Below are positions 8,285 to 17,006 of a DNA stretch of 40,311 nt, piece by piece; position 1 is the first letter of the stretch; every line of letters begins with the position of its first letter. A program made the position numbers and the translations under genes. The stretch covers positions 1-40,311 of the forward strand of contig NZ_JAKGBU010000016.1 of assembly GCF_021555155.1 (NCBI RefSeq), given 5' to 3'. This stretch comes from Rhizobium alarense (GTDB lineage Bacteria; Pseudomonadota; Alphaproteobacteria; Rhizobiales; Rhizobiaceae). The notes beneath the pieces are model-generated. The model did not search any database. It was given only the letters and a program-made list of their open reading frames with translations, and was not told where the DNA came from.

Positions 8285-9105
8285 CCCTTCAGTTCGACAT
8301 CAATGCGCTCGCCCTTCTGCTCAGCGAAGCGGCGGAGGCCGAGATCCGTCCGCGCTTCCGGGCGCTCGCCAAGGGCGACATCCGCCAGAAGATGGACGCC
8401 ACCGATCTCGTGACCGAGGCCGACGAGGCGGCGGAGCGCTATATCCGCGCCCGCATCGGGGGCGTGGTGCCGGGGGCGCTGTTCGTCGGCGAGGAATCGG
8501 TCGCGGCCGACCCGGCGCTGCTGGCGAAGCTTGCCGACGCCGACGTCGCCGTGGTGGTCGACCCGATCGACGGCACGTTCAACTTCGCCTCCGGCGTGCC
8601 GCTCTTCGGCGTCATGGTCTCGGTCGTCGCCGGCGGAGAGACCGTCGCCGGCATCATCTACGATCCGATGGGCGACGACTGGGTGATGGCGGAGAAGGGG
8701 GCGGGCGCCTGGCAGACCGGCGGTCACCGGCCGGAGATCCGCCTTAAGGCGGCGAACCCCGTGCCGCTCGAACAGATGACCGGCATGGCTTCGACGAGCT
8801 TCCTGCCGCGCGATCGCCGCGCGACGGTGCTCGGCAACCTCGCCAAGGTCGCCTTCGTCTCCAACTACCGCTGCGCGGCGCACGAATACCGGACGTTTGC
8901 GGCCGGGCACCTGCACTACCTCATGTACAACAAGCTGATGCCCTGGGACCACCTCGCCGGCGCCCTGATCGCCGAGGAAGCCGGCGCCTATGTCGCGCGC
9001 TTCGACGGTTCGCCCTACCGTCCGCACCATGTCGAGGGCGGCCTGCTCGTCGCGCCCGACAGGGAAAGCTGGGAGACGATGCGCCGCGAGGTCTTCGTCG
9101 ACTGA
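8281..9105 (+). CDS. Inositol monophosphatase family protein
   Basis: This 274-aa Mg-dependent sugar or inositol phosphatase belongs to the FIG superfamily. Metal-binding motifs are all present: GEES at 70-73, DPIDGT at 94-99 and WDHLAG at 222-227. Substrate could be inositol phosphate, histidinol phosphate (HisN type) or a nucleotide such as PAP (CysQ type). The sequence alone does not decide. It is coupled to ttcA by an ATGA overlap, an arrangement suggesting co-regulation rather than a shared pathway. A GC-rich stem between this gene and the convergent MFS gene reads as a terminator mainly for the MFS side. Confidence 0.88.
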   Translation: MTLQFDINALALLLSEAAEAEIRPRFRALAKGDIRQKMDATDLVTEADEAAERYIRARIGGVVPGALFVGEESVAADPALLAKLADADVAVVVDPIDGTFNFASGVPLFGVMVSVVAGGETVAGIIYDPMGDDWVMAEKGAGAWQTGGHRPEIRLKAANPVPLEQMTGMASTSFLPRDRRATVLGNLAKVAFVSNYRCAAHEYRTFAAGHLHYLMYNKLMPWDHLAGALIAEEAGAYVARFDGSPYRPHHVEGGLLVAPDRESWETMRREVFVD

Positions 9106-9153
9106 ACCCGCATGGCCCAGGCGGATGCCGTTCAAGGGAACCCGCAGGGCGAT

Positions 9154-9193
9154 CGAAAATGCGGACGGGGCCTGTCCATGGCGACGCCCCGTC
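9154..9193 (-). terminator. Possible terminator of the MFS exporter gene
   Basis: The inverted repeat GACGGGGC (9164-9171) and GCCCCGTC (9186-9193) has a 14-base loop. Read on the minus strand it follows the MFS stop at 9204 by about 10 bases and is trailed by CGCATTTTCG, a short T tract. The long loop and only four Ts make it a moderate candidate. Confidence 0.4.
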
Positions 9194-9203
9194 GCGGTCG
9201 TGG

Positions 9204-10454
9204 TCAGACCGGCTTGTTGTGCGTCTGGAACAGCCTGCCGCGCTCGGCGACCAGCACGAAGACGAGGCCGATGACCGAGAGCGTGAAGAATCCGGCAACG
9301 AGCGGCACGGCCGTGCCGTTGAAGGCCTGGCCGATCGCCGCGCCGATGACCGCGCCGCCGGCCGTGCCCATGAAGCCGAGCACGGAGGAGGCGGTGCCGG
9401 CGACGTGGCCGAGCGGCTCCATGGCGAGCGAATTGAAGTTCGAGCCGATCCAGCCGAACTGGAACATCGCCAGCGCGAACAGAACGATGAACAGCGGGAA
9501 CGGCAACTGGTGGTCCGTCCAGGCGAGCGTCAGGAGCAGCCACAGGGCGTTGACCCCGAGGAAGCCGAGCAGCGCGCCGTGCGACAGCGGGCGCATGCCG
9601 AAACGGCCGACCAGCCGGGCGTTGATGAAGGATGAAAAGGCCATGAAGGCGGCGACCCCGGCGAAGGCGACCGGAAACCACACGCCGAGTTTATAGATGC
9701 CGACATAGATCTGCTGCGCCGAGTTGATGAAGCCGAACAGCGCGCCGAAGATGAAGGTGCTCGCGAGCGTATAGCACAGCGCCACCCGGTTCGTGAGCAC
9801 GATGCGGAACCCGTCGACGACCGAGCGCGCCGTGAAGGGACGCACGTCCTCCGGCGCCAGCGTCTCGGGAAGCCGGACATACATCCAGCTTCCGACCGTG
9901 GCCGCCATGACGCCCATGAAGATGAAGATCAGGTGCCAGTCGCCGAAGATCATCACCGTCTGGCCGATGCCGGGAGCGAGAACCGGCACCACCATGAAGA
10001 CCATCATGATGAGCGACATGACCTCCGCCATGGCGCGGCCGCCGAAGATGTCGCGGACGATCGAGATGGTGATGACGCGCATCGCCGCCGAGCCGATGCC
10101 CTGGATGAAGCGCAGCGCCAGCAGCATGGCGAAGTTCGGCACCATCACCGCGAGCAGCGACGAGACGATATAGATGCCGAGCCCGACGAACATCGGCGCG
10201 CGCCGGCCGAAACGGTCGGAAATCGGGCCGTAGAGCAGCTGGGCGCAGGCGAAGCCGATCAGGTATGCGGAGATGACGTACTGCCGGTGATTCTCGTTCT
10301 CGACGCCGAGGCTGGCGCCGATCTCCTGCAGGCCCGGCAGCATGATGTCGATGGCAAGCGCATTCAGCGCCATGAGCAGCGCCATCAGCGCGATGAATTC
10401 GACCTTGCCCATGCCACGCAGGCGCTGGGCTGCTTCAGCAGACAATCCAGACAT
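9204..10454 (-). CDS. Bcr/CflA-type MFS multidrug exporter
   Basis: This 416-aa inner-membrane proton-driven exporter has about 12 membrane segments. The DHA1 loop motif appears as LLYGPISDRFGRRAPMFVG between TM2 and TM3, and IDIMLPGLQEIG lies in TM1, both typical of the Bcr/CflA subfamily. RFIQGIGSAA matches the TM4 motif. The ATG at 10454 is used; a TTG two codons earlier is less likely. Upstream Shine-Dalgarno is weak. The gene is downstream of grxD but separated from it by a terminator-like hairpin, so it is probably independently transcribed. The substrate is unknown. Confidence 0.88.
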   Translation of the reverse strand: MSGLSAEAAQRLRGMGKVEFIALMALLMALNALAIDIMLPGLQEIGASLGVENENHRQYVISAYLIGFACAQLLYGPISDRFGRRAPMFVGLGIYIVSSLLAVMVPNFAMLLALRFIQGIGSAAMRVITISIVRDIFGGRAMAEVMSLIMMVFMVVPVLAPGIGQTVMIFGDWHLIFIFMGVMAATVGSWMYVRLPETLAPEDVRPFTARSVVDGFRIVLTNRVALCYTLASTFIFGALFGFINSAQQIYVGIYKLGVWFPVAFAGVAAFMAFSSFINARLVGRFGMRPLSHGALLGFLGVNALWLLLTLAWTDHQLPFPLFIVLFALAMFQFGWIGSNFNSLAMEPLGHVAGTASSVLGFMGTAGGAVIGAAIGQAFNGTAVPLVAGFFTLSVIGLVFVLVAERGRLFQTHNKPV

Positions 10455-10470
10455 AACCAAAAATATCCAT

Positions 10471-10504
10471 GAAAGAGAGAAGGCGCCGCTGGGATGGCGG
10501 CGCC
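10471..10504 (-). terminator. Rho-independent terminator downstream of grxD
   Basis: A perfect 8-bp stem, GGCGCCGC (10482-10489) and GCGGCGCC (10497-10504), has a 7-base loop. On the minus strand it is followed by TTCTCTCTTTC. It sits 36 bases past the grxD stop and ends the purL-bolA-grxD transcription unit. Confidence 0.75.
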
Positions 10505-10539
10505 TCGGGAAGTCTTCAGCCTTGAGGCCGTGGGCCGCC

Positions 10540-10875
10540 CTACGCGGCGCCCTTCACCGAAATGCCCTGTTCCTCCAGGTGGGACTGCAATTCGCCCGCC
10601 TGGAACATTTCGCGCACGATGTCGCAGCCGCCGACGAACGCGCCCTTGACGTAGAGCTGCGGGATCGTCGGCCAGTTCGAATAGTCCTTGATGCCCTGGC
10701 GGAGATCCGCGTCGGCGAGCACGTTGATGCCCTTGTAGTCCACCCCGATATAATCGAGGATCTGGACCACCTGACCGGAGAAGCCACACTGCGGGAACTG
10801 CGGCGTGCCCTTCATGAAGAGCACGACGTCGTTGCCCTTCACCTCGTTGTCGATGAAATCGTGAATGCCACTCAT
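10540..10875 (-). CDS. grxD: Grx4-family monothiol glutaredoxin
   Basis: This 111-aa glutaredoxin binds and transfers [2Fe-2S] clusters, with glutathione as co-ligand. The monothiol active site CGFS starts at C30. [19 protein letters not shown] is the cis-Pro and glutathione-binding segment. The start at 10875 has AGGA 8-9 bases upstream; an ATG at 10884 abuts that AGGA and is rejected. It shares a transcription direction with bolA two genes upstream. BolA and Grx4 proteins are known to form cluster-bridged heterodimers, so the linkage is functional. A 118-base gap from the preceding gene could hold an internal promoter. Confidence 0.95.
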   Translation of the reverse strand: MSGIHDFIDNEVKGNDVVLFMKGTPQFPQCGFSGQVVQILDYIGVDYKGINVLADADLRQGIKDYSNWPTIPQLYVKGAFVGGCDIVREMFQAGELQSHLEEQGISVKGAA

Positions 10876-10993
10876 TGCCGTCATCCTTGGAGCGCCGGAA
10901 AAGGCCGGCTGTTTCGGCAGATAGATAACATGGCCGGGCGCCATTTACACCCCCGGCTGCGAGATTTCGCGACAGGCCGCGGGCCGTTCCGCG

Positions 10994-11260
10994 TCAGGTC
11001 CGGCGGCGTTTCACCTTGCTGCGCGACGCCGCGCTGCGCCGCCGGCTGAGCTGCTTTCGGGCCGGCTTCTTCTTCAGCGCCGCCTCGACGATCTCGGCCA
11101 GGATGCCGCCGGAGGCCTGCGTGCGGCGCGTCGCCGTGCTGCGGGTCCGCGACTTGCGGCGCGTGCGTTTCGTCGTCCTGCGGGTTCCGGTCTTCTTCAG
11201 GATCTCCTTGAGCGCGCTGTCGACGACGCTGGAGACGATGTCCTTGATGAGGTCCGCCAT
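10994..11260 (-). CDS. Small basic protein of unknown function
   Basis: This 88-aa protein has two parts. Residues 1-24 (MADLIKDIVSSVVDSALKEI) form an amphipathic helix, and a second short helix of similar character is GGILAEIVEAALKKK near residue 52. Between and after them the chain is dominated by Arg, Lys, Thr and Ser, giving an extremely basic protein resembling nucleoid- or RNA-binding tails. No family is recognised. It lies between bolA and grxD in the same direction, 10 bases after bolA, so it is co-transcribed. A GAGG precedes the ATG. It may be conserved among rhizobia, but I cannot verify this. Confidence 0.65.
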   Translation of the reverse strand: MADLIKDIVSSVVDSALKEILKKTGTRRTTKRTRRKSRTRSTATRRTQASGGILAEIVEAALKKKPARKQLSRRRSAASRSKVKRRRT

Positions 11261-11270
11261 CGGCGCTGCC

Positions 11271-11504
11271 TCATTCCGGGGCGGAGGTCTGGAGCGCGAG
11301 CGCGTGGAGCACGCCGCCCATGTTGCCCTGCAGGGCGTTGTAGACCATCTGGTGCTGCTGCACGCGCGTCTTGCCGCGGAAGGCCTCGGCGACGACCTCC
11401 GCCGCATAGTGGTCGCCGTCGCCGGCGAGATCCCTGATCGTGACCTTCGCGCCGGGAATGCCGGCCTTGATCATGTCTTCGATGTCGCCGGGGGACATGG
11501 GCAT
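11271..11504 (-). CDS. bolA: BolA family protein
   Basis: This 77-aa protein of the BolA/IbaG class partners with monothiol glutaredoxins in iron-sulfur sensing or trafficking. The conserved core GDGDHYAAEVVAEAFRGK and the invariant-histidine segment QQHQMVYNAL (H51) are present. GAGGAG lies nine bases before the ATG at 11504; a second ATG at 11498 is less well placed. It sits 16 bases downstream of purL and upstream of grxD. The purL-bolA-grxD order recurs in alphaproteobacteria. Whether it acts as a transcription factor or only as a cluster-transfer partner is undetermined. Confidence 0.92.
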   Translation of the reverse strand: MPMSPGDIEDMIKAGIPGAKVTIRDLAGDGDHYAAEVVAEAFRGKTRVQQHQMVYNALQGNMGGVLHALALQTSAPE

Positions 11505-11520
11505 GGGGTATCGCTCCTCG

Positions 11521-13758
11521 TTATTCCGCTGCGGCGGCGGCATTCGCGCTACCGTCCATGAAGTCAGGGAACCACGATTCATGGGCGCTGCGCAATTGCG
11601 CAATGCCGATCGAGAAGAGATCGCCGACGGCGAGCGCCGCGCCGCCCACCGTGCCGAGACGGCGGAAGGGCACGCCCGCACCCTCCGCATTGGCGCAGAG
11701 GAAGTTGCACAGGTCTGCCGGCACGGCGAGCACGTAGCGCGCCTGGTCCTCGCCGAAGAGCAGCGCGTGGGCCGGGCCGTTCGCTCCGGAAAGGTCGATC
11801 GTCATGCCCTTGCCCGACGACATCGCCATCTCGGCGAGCGCGACCGCGAGGCCGCCCGAGGAAATGTCGTGGCAGGCGGTCACCTGGCCGTTGCGGATCG
11901 CCGAGCGGACGAAGCTGCCGTTGCGGCGCTCGGCATGCAGGTCGACCTCCGGGGCAGGACCGTCGACGATGCCGAGCACGTCGCGCAGATAGACGGACTG
12001 GCCGAGATGGCTGCCGTCGCTGCCGATCAGCACGACGTGGTCGCCGTCGCCGGCGCCGCCGATGCGGGCCATCTGCGCCCAGTCGGGCAGCAGCCCGACG
12101 CCGGCGATGGTGGGCGTTGGCAGGATCGCGACGCCGTTCGTCTCGTTGTAGAGCGAGACGTTGCCGGAGACGATCGGGAAGTCGAGCGCTCGGCAGGCCT
12201 CGCCGATGCCTTCGATCGCCTTGACGAGTTGGCCCATGATCTCCGGTTTTTCCGGATTGCCGAAATTGAGGTTGTCGGTCGCCGCCAGCGGCTCGGCGCC
12301 GGTCGCCGTGATGTTGCGCCAGCATTCGGCGACCGCCTGCTTGCCGCCCTCGAACGGGTCGGCCTCGACATAGCGCGGCGTCACGTCGGAGGAGAAGGCG
12401 AGGGCCTTGGTGGCATGGCCCTCGACGCGCACGACGCCGGCGTCGCCGCCCGGGATCTGCAGCGAGTTGCCCTGGATCAGCGTGTCATACTGCTCGTAGA
12501 CCCAGCGGCGGCTCGACTGGTTCGGCGAGCCGACGAGTTTCAGCAGCGCCAGGCCGTAGTCGTTCGGCTCGGCGACGAGACTGGCGGGCAGTGGCGAGGG
12601 CCGGCCGGGCTCGCGCCACGGCCGGTCGTATTCCGGGGCCTGGTCGCCGAGATCCTTGATCGGCAGGTTCGCCACTTCCTCGCCCTGGTGCAGGATGCGG
12701 AAGCGCAGGTCGTCCGTCGTATAGCCGACGATGGCGAAATCGAGCCCCCATTTGACGAAGATCGCCTTGGCGACCTCTTCCTTTGCGGGTTCGAGCACCA
12801 TGAGCATGCGCTCCTGGCTCTCCGACAGCATCATCTCGTAGGCCGTCATCCGCTCCTCGCGCACCGGCACGAGATCGAGGTTCAGCTCGATGCCGAGGTC
12901 GCCCTTGGCGCCCATCTCGACGGCCGAGCAGGTGAGGCCGGCGGCACCCATGTCCTGGATGGCGATGACGGCGCCGGTCTGCATCAGTTCGAGGCAGGCT
13001 TCGAGCAGGCATTTTTCGGTGAAGGGATCGCCGACCTGCACGGTCGGGCGCTTCTCCTCGATCGATTCGTCGAATTCGGCAGACGCCATGGTCGCGCCGC
13101 CGACGCCGTCACGGCCGGTCTTGGCGCCGAGATAGACGACGGGAAGGCCGACGCCCTTGGCTTCGGACAGGAAGATCGCGTTCGACTTGGCAAGGCCGGC
13201 TGCAAAGGCGTTGACGAGGATGTTGCCGTTGTAGCGCTCGTCGAACTCGACTTCGCCACCGACCGTCGGCACGCCGAAGGAATTTCCGTAGCCGCCGACG
13301 CCGGCGACGACACCCGAAACGAGGTGGCGGGTCTTCGGATGGTCCGGGGCGCCGAAACGCAGGGCGTTCATCGCGGCGACGGGGCGCGCGCCCATGGTGA
13401 AGACGTCGCGCAGAATGCCGCCGACGCCGGTCGCCGCCCCCTGGTAGGGCTCGATATAGGACGGGTGGTTGTGGCTCTCCATCTTGAAGACGACGCAGTC
13501 GCCGTCATCGATATCGACCACGCCGGCATTTTCACCGGGTCCCTGGATGACGCGCGGCCCCTTGGTCGGCAGCGTGCGCAGCCACTTCTTGGAGGATTTG
13601 TAGGAGCAGTGCTCGTTCCACATGGCCGAAAAGATGCCGAGCTCGGTGAAGGTGGGCTCGCGGCCGATCAGCGACAGGATGCGGTCATACTCATCCGGCT
13701 TCAGCCCGTGGGCGGCGATGAGCTCCGGGGTGATCGGGCGGGTGTTCGAGATTGTCAT
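11521..13758 (-). CDS. purL: Phosphoribosylformylglycinamidine synthase subunit PurL
   Basis: This 745-aa catalytic synthetase subunit of the three-part FGAM synthase converts FGAR, ATP and ammonia to FGAM in purine synthesis. Its length fits the small PurL class, which needs PurQ for ammonia and PurS as a bridge, and both are encoded upstream on the same strand. Family segments include [41 protein letters not shown] and [13 protein letters not shown]. Start [20 protein letters not shown] fits alphaproteobacterial homologues. purQ and purL are separated by 2.3 kb carrying a MocR regulator, a DUF1127 gene and a lipoprotein gene, so purL must have its own promoter. Confidence 0.97.
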   Translation of the reverse strand: MTISNTRPITPELIAAHGLKPDEYDRILSLIGREPTFTELGIFSAMWNEHCSYKSSKKWLRTLPTKGPRVIQGPGENAGVVDIDDGDCVVFKMESHNHPSYIEPYQGAATGVGGILRDVFTMGARPVAAMNALRFGAPDHPKTRHLVSGVVAGVGGYGNSFGVPTVGGEVEFDERYNGNILVNAFAAGLAKSNAIFLSEAKGVGLPVVYLGAKTGRDGVGGATMASAEFDESIEEKRPTVQVGDPFTEKCLLEACLELMQTGAVIAIQDMGAAGLTCSAVEMGAKGDLGIELNLDLVPVREERMTAYEMMLSESQERMLMVLEPAKEEVAKAIFVKWGLDFAIVGYTTDDLRFRILHQGEEVANLPIKDLGDQAPEYDRPWREPGRPSPLPASLVAEPNDYGLALLKLVGSPNQSSRRWVYEQYDTLIQGNSLQIPGGDAGVVRVEGHATKALAFSSDVTPRYVEADPFEGGKQAVAECWRNITATGAEPLAATDNLNFGNPEKPEIMGQLVKAIEGIGEACRALDFPIVSGNVSLYNETNGVAILPTPTIAGVGLLPDWAQMARIGGAGDGDHVVLIGSDGSHLGQSVYLRDVLGIVDGPAPEVDLHAERRNGSFVRSAIRNGQVTACHDISSGGLAVALAEMAMSSGKGMTIDLSGANGPAHALLFGEDQARYVLAVPADLCNFLCANAEGAGVPFRRLGTVGGAALAVGDLFSIGIAQLRSAHESWFPDFMDGSANAAAAAE

Positions 13759-13865
13759 CGGCTCTCGTCTGTCTCAGGAGGTGGGGGCTTTTGCCGGTCT
13801 CTTTAGCCTAAGCGGAGCACGCGCGCGACAGGAAAATGCCACGGACCACAGGCGATGCGGCGGTT

Positions 13866-15281
13866 TCAGCCGAGACTGTCGTAGCCCGTCGGGCCGTGCC
13901 CGAGCAGCCGCCGGAGCCGCGCGAGGCCGTCCGCCACGTCGTCACGCGCGGCCGGCGAGGAGAAGCCGATCCGCACGCGATGAAAGGTCTTCTCGGATCG
14001 GCCGGCCTTGAACTCGTCCTCGTCGTCGATGAGGATGTTTTCCTCGAAGGCGGCGTGGCGGAACGTGCCGGAAAGCCAGGGTTCCGGCAGCTTGAGCCAG
14101 AAGAAGGGCGCAAAGGGCCGCGACGTGAAGTCGAGGCCGGCGAAGATGTGGCGTACGAGCGCCTCGCGCGCCCGGACCTCCTCGGCGACCGCGCTGCGGA
14201 TCGTATCCGCCTTGCCGGTCAGCACGAGCCGCGCGCAGAGCTCCGCCAGCAGGAAGGGCAGGCCGCCCGTCACCATCTTGTGGGCGATGCGGACGCGCTG
14301 GGCGAGGTGCGGCGGGCAGGCGATCCAGCCGCCGCGCACGCCGGCCGCCACGCTCTTCGACAGGCCGCCGACGAGGAAGGTGCGATCCGGCGCGATCTCG
14401 GCCATCAGCGGAATGCCGTCGCCGGCCGCCGCGCCATAGAGATTGTCCTCCACCAGCCAGACATTGTGCTTGCGTGCGATCGCCGCGATGGCGCGGCGGC
14501 GCTCCTCCGGCATGCACGAAAGCGTCGGATTCTGCCCTGACGTCATCAGGAAGGCGAGCTTCGGATGCTGCTGGACGCAGACGCGCTCGAAATCGTCCGG
14601 GATCACACCCTCTGTATCGGATTCGACGAGCGCGGTCTGCCGGCCGAGCAGGGCGGTGCCGCGGCTGATCTGCGAATAGGTGAGGTGCTCGAAGACGATG
14701 CGGTCGCCGGGCGCGGTGATGACCGAGGCGGCGGCGATGACCGCGGCATGCGCTCCGAGCGTCGGGACGACACGCTCGGCCTCCGGCAGCCAGCCGTCGC
14801 GGCCGAGCCACAGGCGGCCTGCCTCCAGCCAGTGGCCGGGGAAGTTGCGCGTGTAGCTCGCTATCTCGTCCGGCTGCTCGCGGCCGATCGCCGTCAGGAT
14901 GTCGGTGATGACGGCGCTCTGGCCGACGTCGGTGGCCGCGGTGGTGTCGAAGCGCAGCTTGCCGGGCGGGGCAATCGCGGCCCGCGTTCCACCGAGGCGG
15001 GTGCTGACCGCGTCGATTTCGGCCTGTCCCCCTTCGGCGGTGCCCAGCACATAGGTGCCGCGGCCGACCTCGCCGCTGACGAGGCCCCGCTCGCGCACCA
15101 TGCTGTAGGCGCGGCTCACGGTGCCGATCGTCACGCCGATGTCGAAGGCGAGGTTGCGCTGCGGCGGCAGTTTGCTGCCGGCCGCGAGTTCACCGCTGCC
15201 GATCGCCTTCTCGATCTGGTCGGCGATGCGGACATAGAGCGGACCGTCGGCGGACTGGAGGTCGGGGAGCCAATTTGTCAT
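13866..15281 (-). CDS. MocR-type transcription regulator (GntR HTH fused to aminotransferase fold)
   Basis: The product is 471 aa. Residues 12-78 are a GntR-type winged helix (PLYVRIADQIEKAIGSGEL, then TIGTVSRAYSMVRERGLV). Residues 115-471 are a fold-type I aminotransferase domain with EDNLYG at 278-283 and the PLP-binding lysine K309 in LVGGLSKSVAAG. MocR proteins use PLP or an aldimine as effector and often regulate a divergent gene. Here the divergent neighbour is a DUF1127 gene. A perfect 15-bp inverted repeat overlaps this gene's own start codon, implying autoregulation. The predicted promoter starts transcription within a few bases of the ATG, so the mRNA may be nearly leaderless. Confidence 0.9.
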   Translation of the reverse strand: MTNWLPDLQSADGPLYVRIADQIEKAIGSGELAAGSKLPPQRNLAFDIGVTIGTVSRAYSMVRERGLVSGEVGRGTYVLGTAEGGQAEIDAVSTRLGGTRAAIAPPGKLRFDTTAATDVGQSAVITDILTAIGREQPDEIASYTRNFPGHWLEAGRLWLGRDGWLPEAERVVPTLGAHAAVIAAASVITAPGDRIVFEHLTYSQISRGTALLGRQTALVESDTEGVIPDDFERVCVQQHPKLAFLMTSGQNPTLSCMPEERRRAIAAIARKHNVWLVEDNLYGAAAGDGIPLMAEIAPDRTFLVGGLSKSVAAGVRGGWIACPPHLAQRVRIAHKMVTGGLPFLLAELCARLVLTGKADTIRSAVAEEVRAREALVRHIFAGLDFTSRPFAPFFWLKLPEPWLSGTFRHAAFEENILIDDEDEFKAGRSEKTFHRVRIGFSSPAARDDVADGLARLRRLLGHGPTGYDSLG

Positions 15282-15289
15282 GATGACAA
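15275..15289 (-). promoter_or_regulatory. Candidate MocR operator 1, over the regulator start codon
   Basis: TTGTCA (15275-15280) and TGACAA (15284-15289) form a perfect inverted repeat with a 3-base centre. It covers the ATG of the regulator (complement of 15279-15281) and the predicted transcription start. A related 15-mer lies over the start of the divergent DUF1127 gene, matching at 12 of 15 positions. Confidence 0.6.
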
Positions 15290-15290
15290 T

Positions 15291-15319
15291 TCTCTACATT
15301 GCACCGTTAATGGAGTCAA
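15291..15319 (-). promoter_or_regulatory. Promoter of the MocR-type regulator
   Basis: On the minus strand, TTGACT (complement of 15314-15319) and TAGAGA (complement of 15291-15296) are separated by exactly 17 bases. Initiation is expected near 15284, only about three bases before the start codon at 15281, giving a nearly leaderless transcript. Confidence 0.6.
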
Positions 15320-15368
15320 TTATCTGATGACGATCAAGGCAAAGCGGACAATGGCATTGCTGATAGGA

Positions 15369-15383
15369 TTGTAACCATGACAA
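15369..15383 (+). promoter_or_regulatory. Candidate MocR operator 2, over the DUF1127 start codon
   Basis: TTGTAACCATGACAA repeats the architecture of the site at 15275-15289, with TTGT and ACAA ends in inverted orientation. It embeds the ATG at 15377. The sharing of a 15-bp element between both divergent start regions suggests one regulator controls both genes. Confidence 0.5.
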
Positions 15384-15607
15384 TAGATACAATTTCACAC
15401 CAAGGCTCGGTCTCGCCTCTTGCGGAGCCGCGGTCCGGCATCCGGTCGCTGGCGAAACGTGCCTTGTTGGCCTACTGGTCCGTGCGGACCAGAAGCCGAA
15501 GCCGCCGTGTCCTTGCGGATCTCACGGACGAACAATTGCGCGATGTCGGCCTCACCCGCGCCGAGGCGGAGCGGGAAGCCTCCAAGTCGTTTTTCTGGGA
15601 TGTATGA
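15377..15607 (+). CDS. DUF1127 (YjiS-like) small protein
   Basis: This 76-aa protein has the DUF1127 C-terminal module: an Arg-rich helix (RTRSRSRRVLADLTDEQLRD) and GLTRAEAEREASKSFFWDV. DUF1127 proteins are small arginine-rich proteins of proteobacteria. Related ones in alphaproteobacteria have been linked to RNA binding, stress and phosphate adaptation, but this one is uncharacterised. AGGA at 15365-15368 lies eight bases before the ATG at 15377. A 15-bp element resembling the operator over the divergent MocR regulator's start covers the start codon. It is the obvious target candidate for that regulator. Confidence 0.85.
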   Translation: MTIDTISHQGSVSPLAEPRSGIRSLAKRALLAYWSVRTRSRSRRVLADLTDEQLRDVGLTRAEAEREASKSFFWDV

Positions 15608-15613
15608 GAGGGC

Positions 15614-16012
15614 TCAGCAGCCCTTGCCGCCGGCCGCCCAGCGCTTGACGTCGACGGCGATGCGGGCGGATTCACCCTCGTTCATCATCGGGCCGAAGGC
15701 GGACAGGCGCGCCGGGTTGCCCTCCGCCTGCACGACGAGCAGCGGCCGGGATTCCGGAGAACCGCGCGGGACGATCAGGATGCGCGGCTTGCCAGAGAAC
15801 GAATTGAGCTCCGGCGCGAGGCGGTAGCGCTTGAAGGCGGCATCGCCCGACTTGAACCAGCAGGCGCTGGCGCCGAGCGCGACGCGCTCCATGGTCGGCA
15901 GCGCGCCGGTGCTCGCCGACGGTGCCGGCGGGGCGGACTGGCAGCCGGCAAGTGCTGCGGCAAAGAGGGTCGCGACGGCAGGCACGGCACGGCAAAGGGC
16001 ATGGGGGCGCAT
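15614..16012 (-). CDS. Putative lipoprotein of unknown function
   Basis: The 132-aa precursor has a signal peptide with lipobox LAGC and lipidation at C24. The linker SAPPAPSAST is typical of a tether after the acylated cysteine. The mature domain of about 100 residues contains ACWFKSGDAAFKRYRLAPELN and ends GGKGC, so two further cysteines could pair. No named family is recognised. It starts 50 bases after the purQ stop on the same strand and ends convergent with the DUF1127 gene (7-base gap), so it may be the last gene of the purC-purS-purQ transcript. Confidence 0.75.
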   Translation of the reverse strand: MRPHALCRAVPAVATLFAAALAGCQSAPPAPSASTGALPTMERVALGASACWFKSGDAAFKRYRLAPELNSFSGKPRILIVPRGSPESRPLLVVQAEGNPARLSAFGPMMNEGESARIAVDVKRWAAGGKGC

Positions 16013-16062
16013 CGGGCGGACAATCCTTGCTACGGGTCTGCGCCCCAGCTAGCAGACGGTGG

Positions 16063-16734
16063 TTAAGCGGCGATTACGTCGAGGGCGGAGGCGAACAGGC
16101 TGCGTCCGTCCGAACCGCCATGGGCGGCCTCGATGAGGTTTTCCGGATGCGGCATCATGCCGAGCACATTGCCCCGGGCGTTCATGACGCCGGCGATGTC
16201 GTTCAGCGAGCCGTTCGGATTGGTGCCTTCGGCATAGCGGAAGACGACCTGGCCGGTATCCTCGATCGCCTTCAGCGTCTCGGCATCGGCGAAATAGTTG
16301 CCGTCGTGATGGGCGACCGGGCAGCGGATGATCTGGCCCCTGGCATAGGCACGGGTGAAATCCGTGTCGGCATTGGCGACTTCGAGCCGGATCTCCTTGC
16401 AGACGAATTTCAGCGAGGCGTTGCGCATCAGTGCGCCGGGCAGCAGGCCGGCCTCGAGCAGGATCTGGAAGCCGTTGCAGACGCCGAGAACCTTGACGCC
16501 CGCCTCCGCCTTCGCCTTGATCGCCTGCATGACGGGCATGCGCGCCGCGATCGCGCCGCAGCGCAGGTAGTCGCCGTAGGAGAAACCGCCGGGAATGACG
16601 ATGAGATCGACGTCCGGCAGCTCCGTTTCCGTCTGCCAGACGGTGACCGGCGCCCTGCCGGAAATCTTGGTCAGCGCTGCGATCATGTCGCGGTCGCGGT
16701 TGAGGCCGGGAAGCTGGACGACGGCGGATTTCAT
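16063..16734 (-). CDS. purQ: Phosphoribosylformylglycinamidine synthase subunit PurQ
   Basis: This 223-aa class I glutamine amidotransferase subunit supplies ammonia to PurL. The nucleophile C86 is in GVCNGFQ and the His-Glu pair is in MMPHPE (H196, E198). [13 protein letters not shown] is the oxyanion region. The ATG overlaps the stop of the upstream coiled-coil gene as ATGA, so translation of purQ depends on that gene. It lies in the purS-x-purQ order expected for the three-subunit complex, apart from the inserted small gene. Confidence 0.97.
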   Translation of the reverse strand: MKSAVVQLPGLNRDRDMIAALTKISGRAPVTVWQTETELPDVDLIVIPGGFSYGDYLRCGAIAARMPVMQAIKAKAEAGVKVLGVCNGFQILLEAGLLPGALMRNASLKFVCKEIRLEVANADTDFTRAYARGQIIRCPVAHHDGNYFADAETLKAIEDTGQVVFRYAEGTNPNGSLNDIAGVMNARGNVLGMMPHPENLIEAAHGGSDGRSLFASALDVIAA

Positions 16735-16988
16735 GGGTGCGGTTCAAACCTTGCCTGGGCCTCGGCGAGTTCACGCAGTTCGAGGCGGTTTTCGATACGG
16801 TCGAGGCGGGTCAGGACCTGCGCCATGGAGCTTTGAAGGTTGTTTACGTCGCCTTGCATGACATGCACGTGATTGCGCAAGCTGACCATGTCCTGCCGCA
16901 TGTCGCCTTGTCCGTCCTTCAGCAGGGAAATGTCGGACTGGATGCGCTTCAGCAGCTCGTACATCAGTTCCTGGGAGACGTCGGCCAT
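16731..16988 (-). CDS. Coiled-coil protein of unknown function between purS and purQ
   Basis: This 85-aa, wholly helical-looking protein has long heptad character, with no Cys and no Gly-rich turns apart from GQG. Hydrophobic residues (L, I, V, M) recur every 3-4 positions from [16 protein letters not shown] through [21 protein letters not shown]. It is expected to form a homotypic or heterotypic coiled coil. The start at 16988 has GAAGG eight bases upstream; a TTG at 17003 is possible. It starts 18 bases after purS and overlaps purQ by ATGA, so it is translated as part of the FGAM-synthase block. It is not a known subunit. Confidence 0.75.
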   Translation of the reverse strand: MADVSQELMYELLKRIQSDISLLKDGQGDMRQDMVSLRNHVHVMQGDVNNLQSSMAQVLTRLDRIENRLELRELAEAQARFEPHP

Positions 16989-17006
16989 GTCCTGCGCCTT
17001 CAACCG

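Noticed and set aside
11440-13806. A 788-codon open frame on the plus strand opposite purL
   Set aside because: It is wholly antisense to purL, which has full family homology. The translation has no recognisable motif and arises from GC-rich codon bias.
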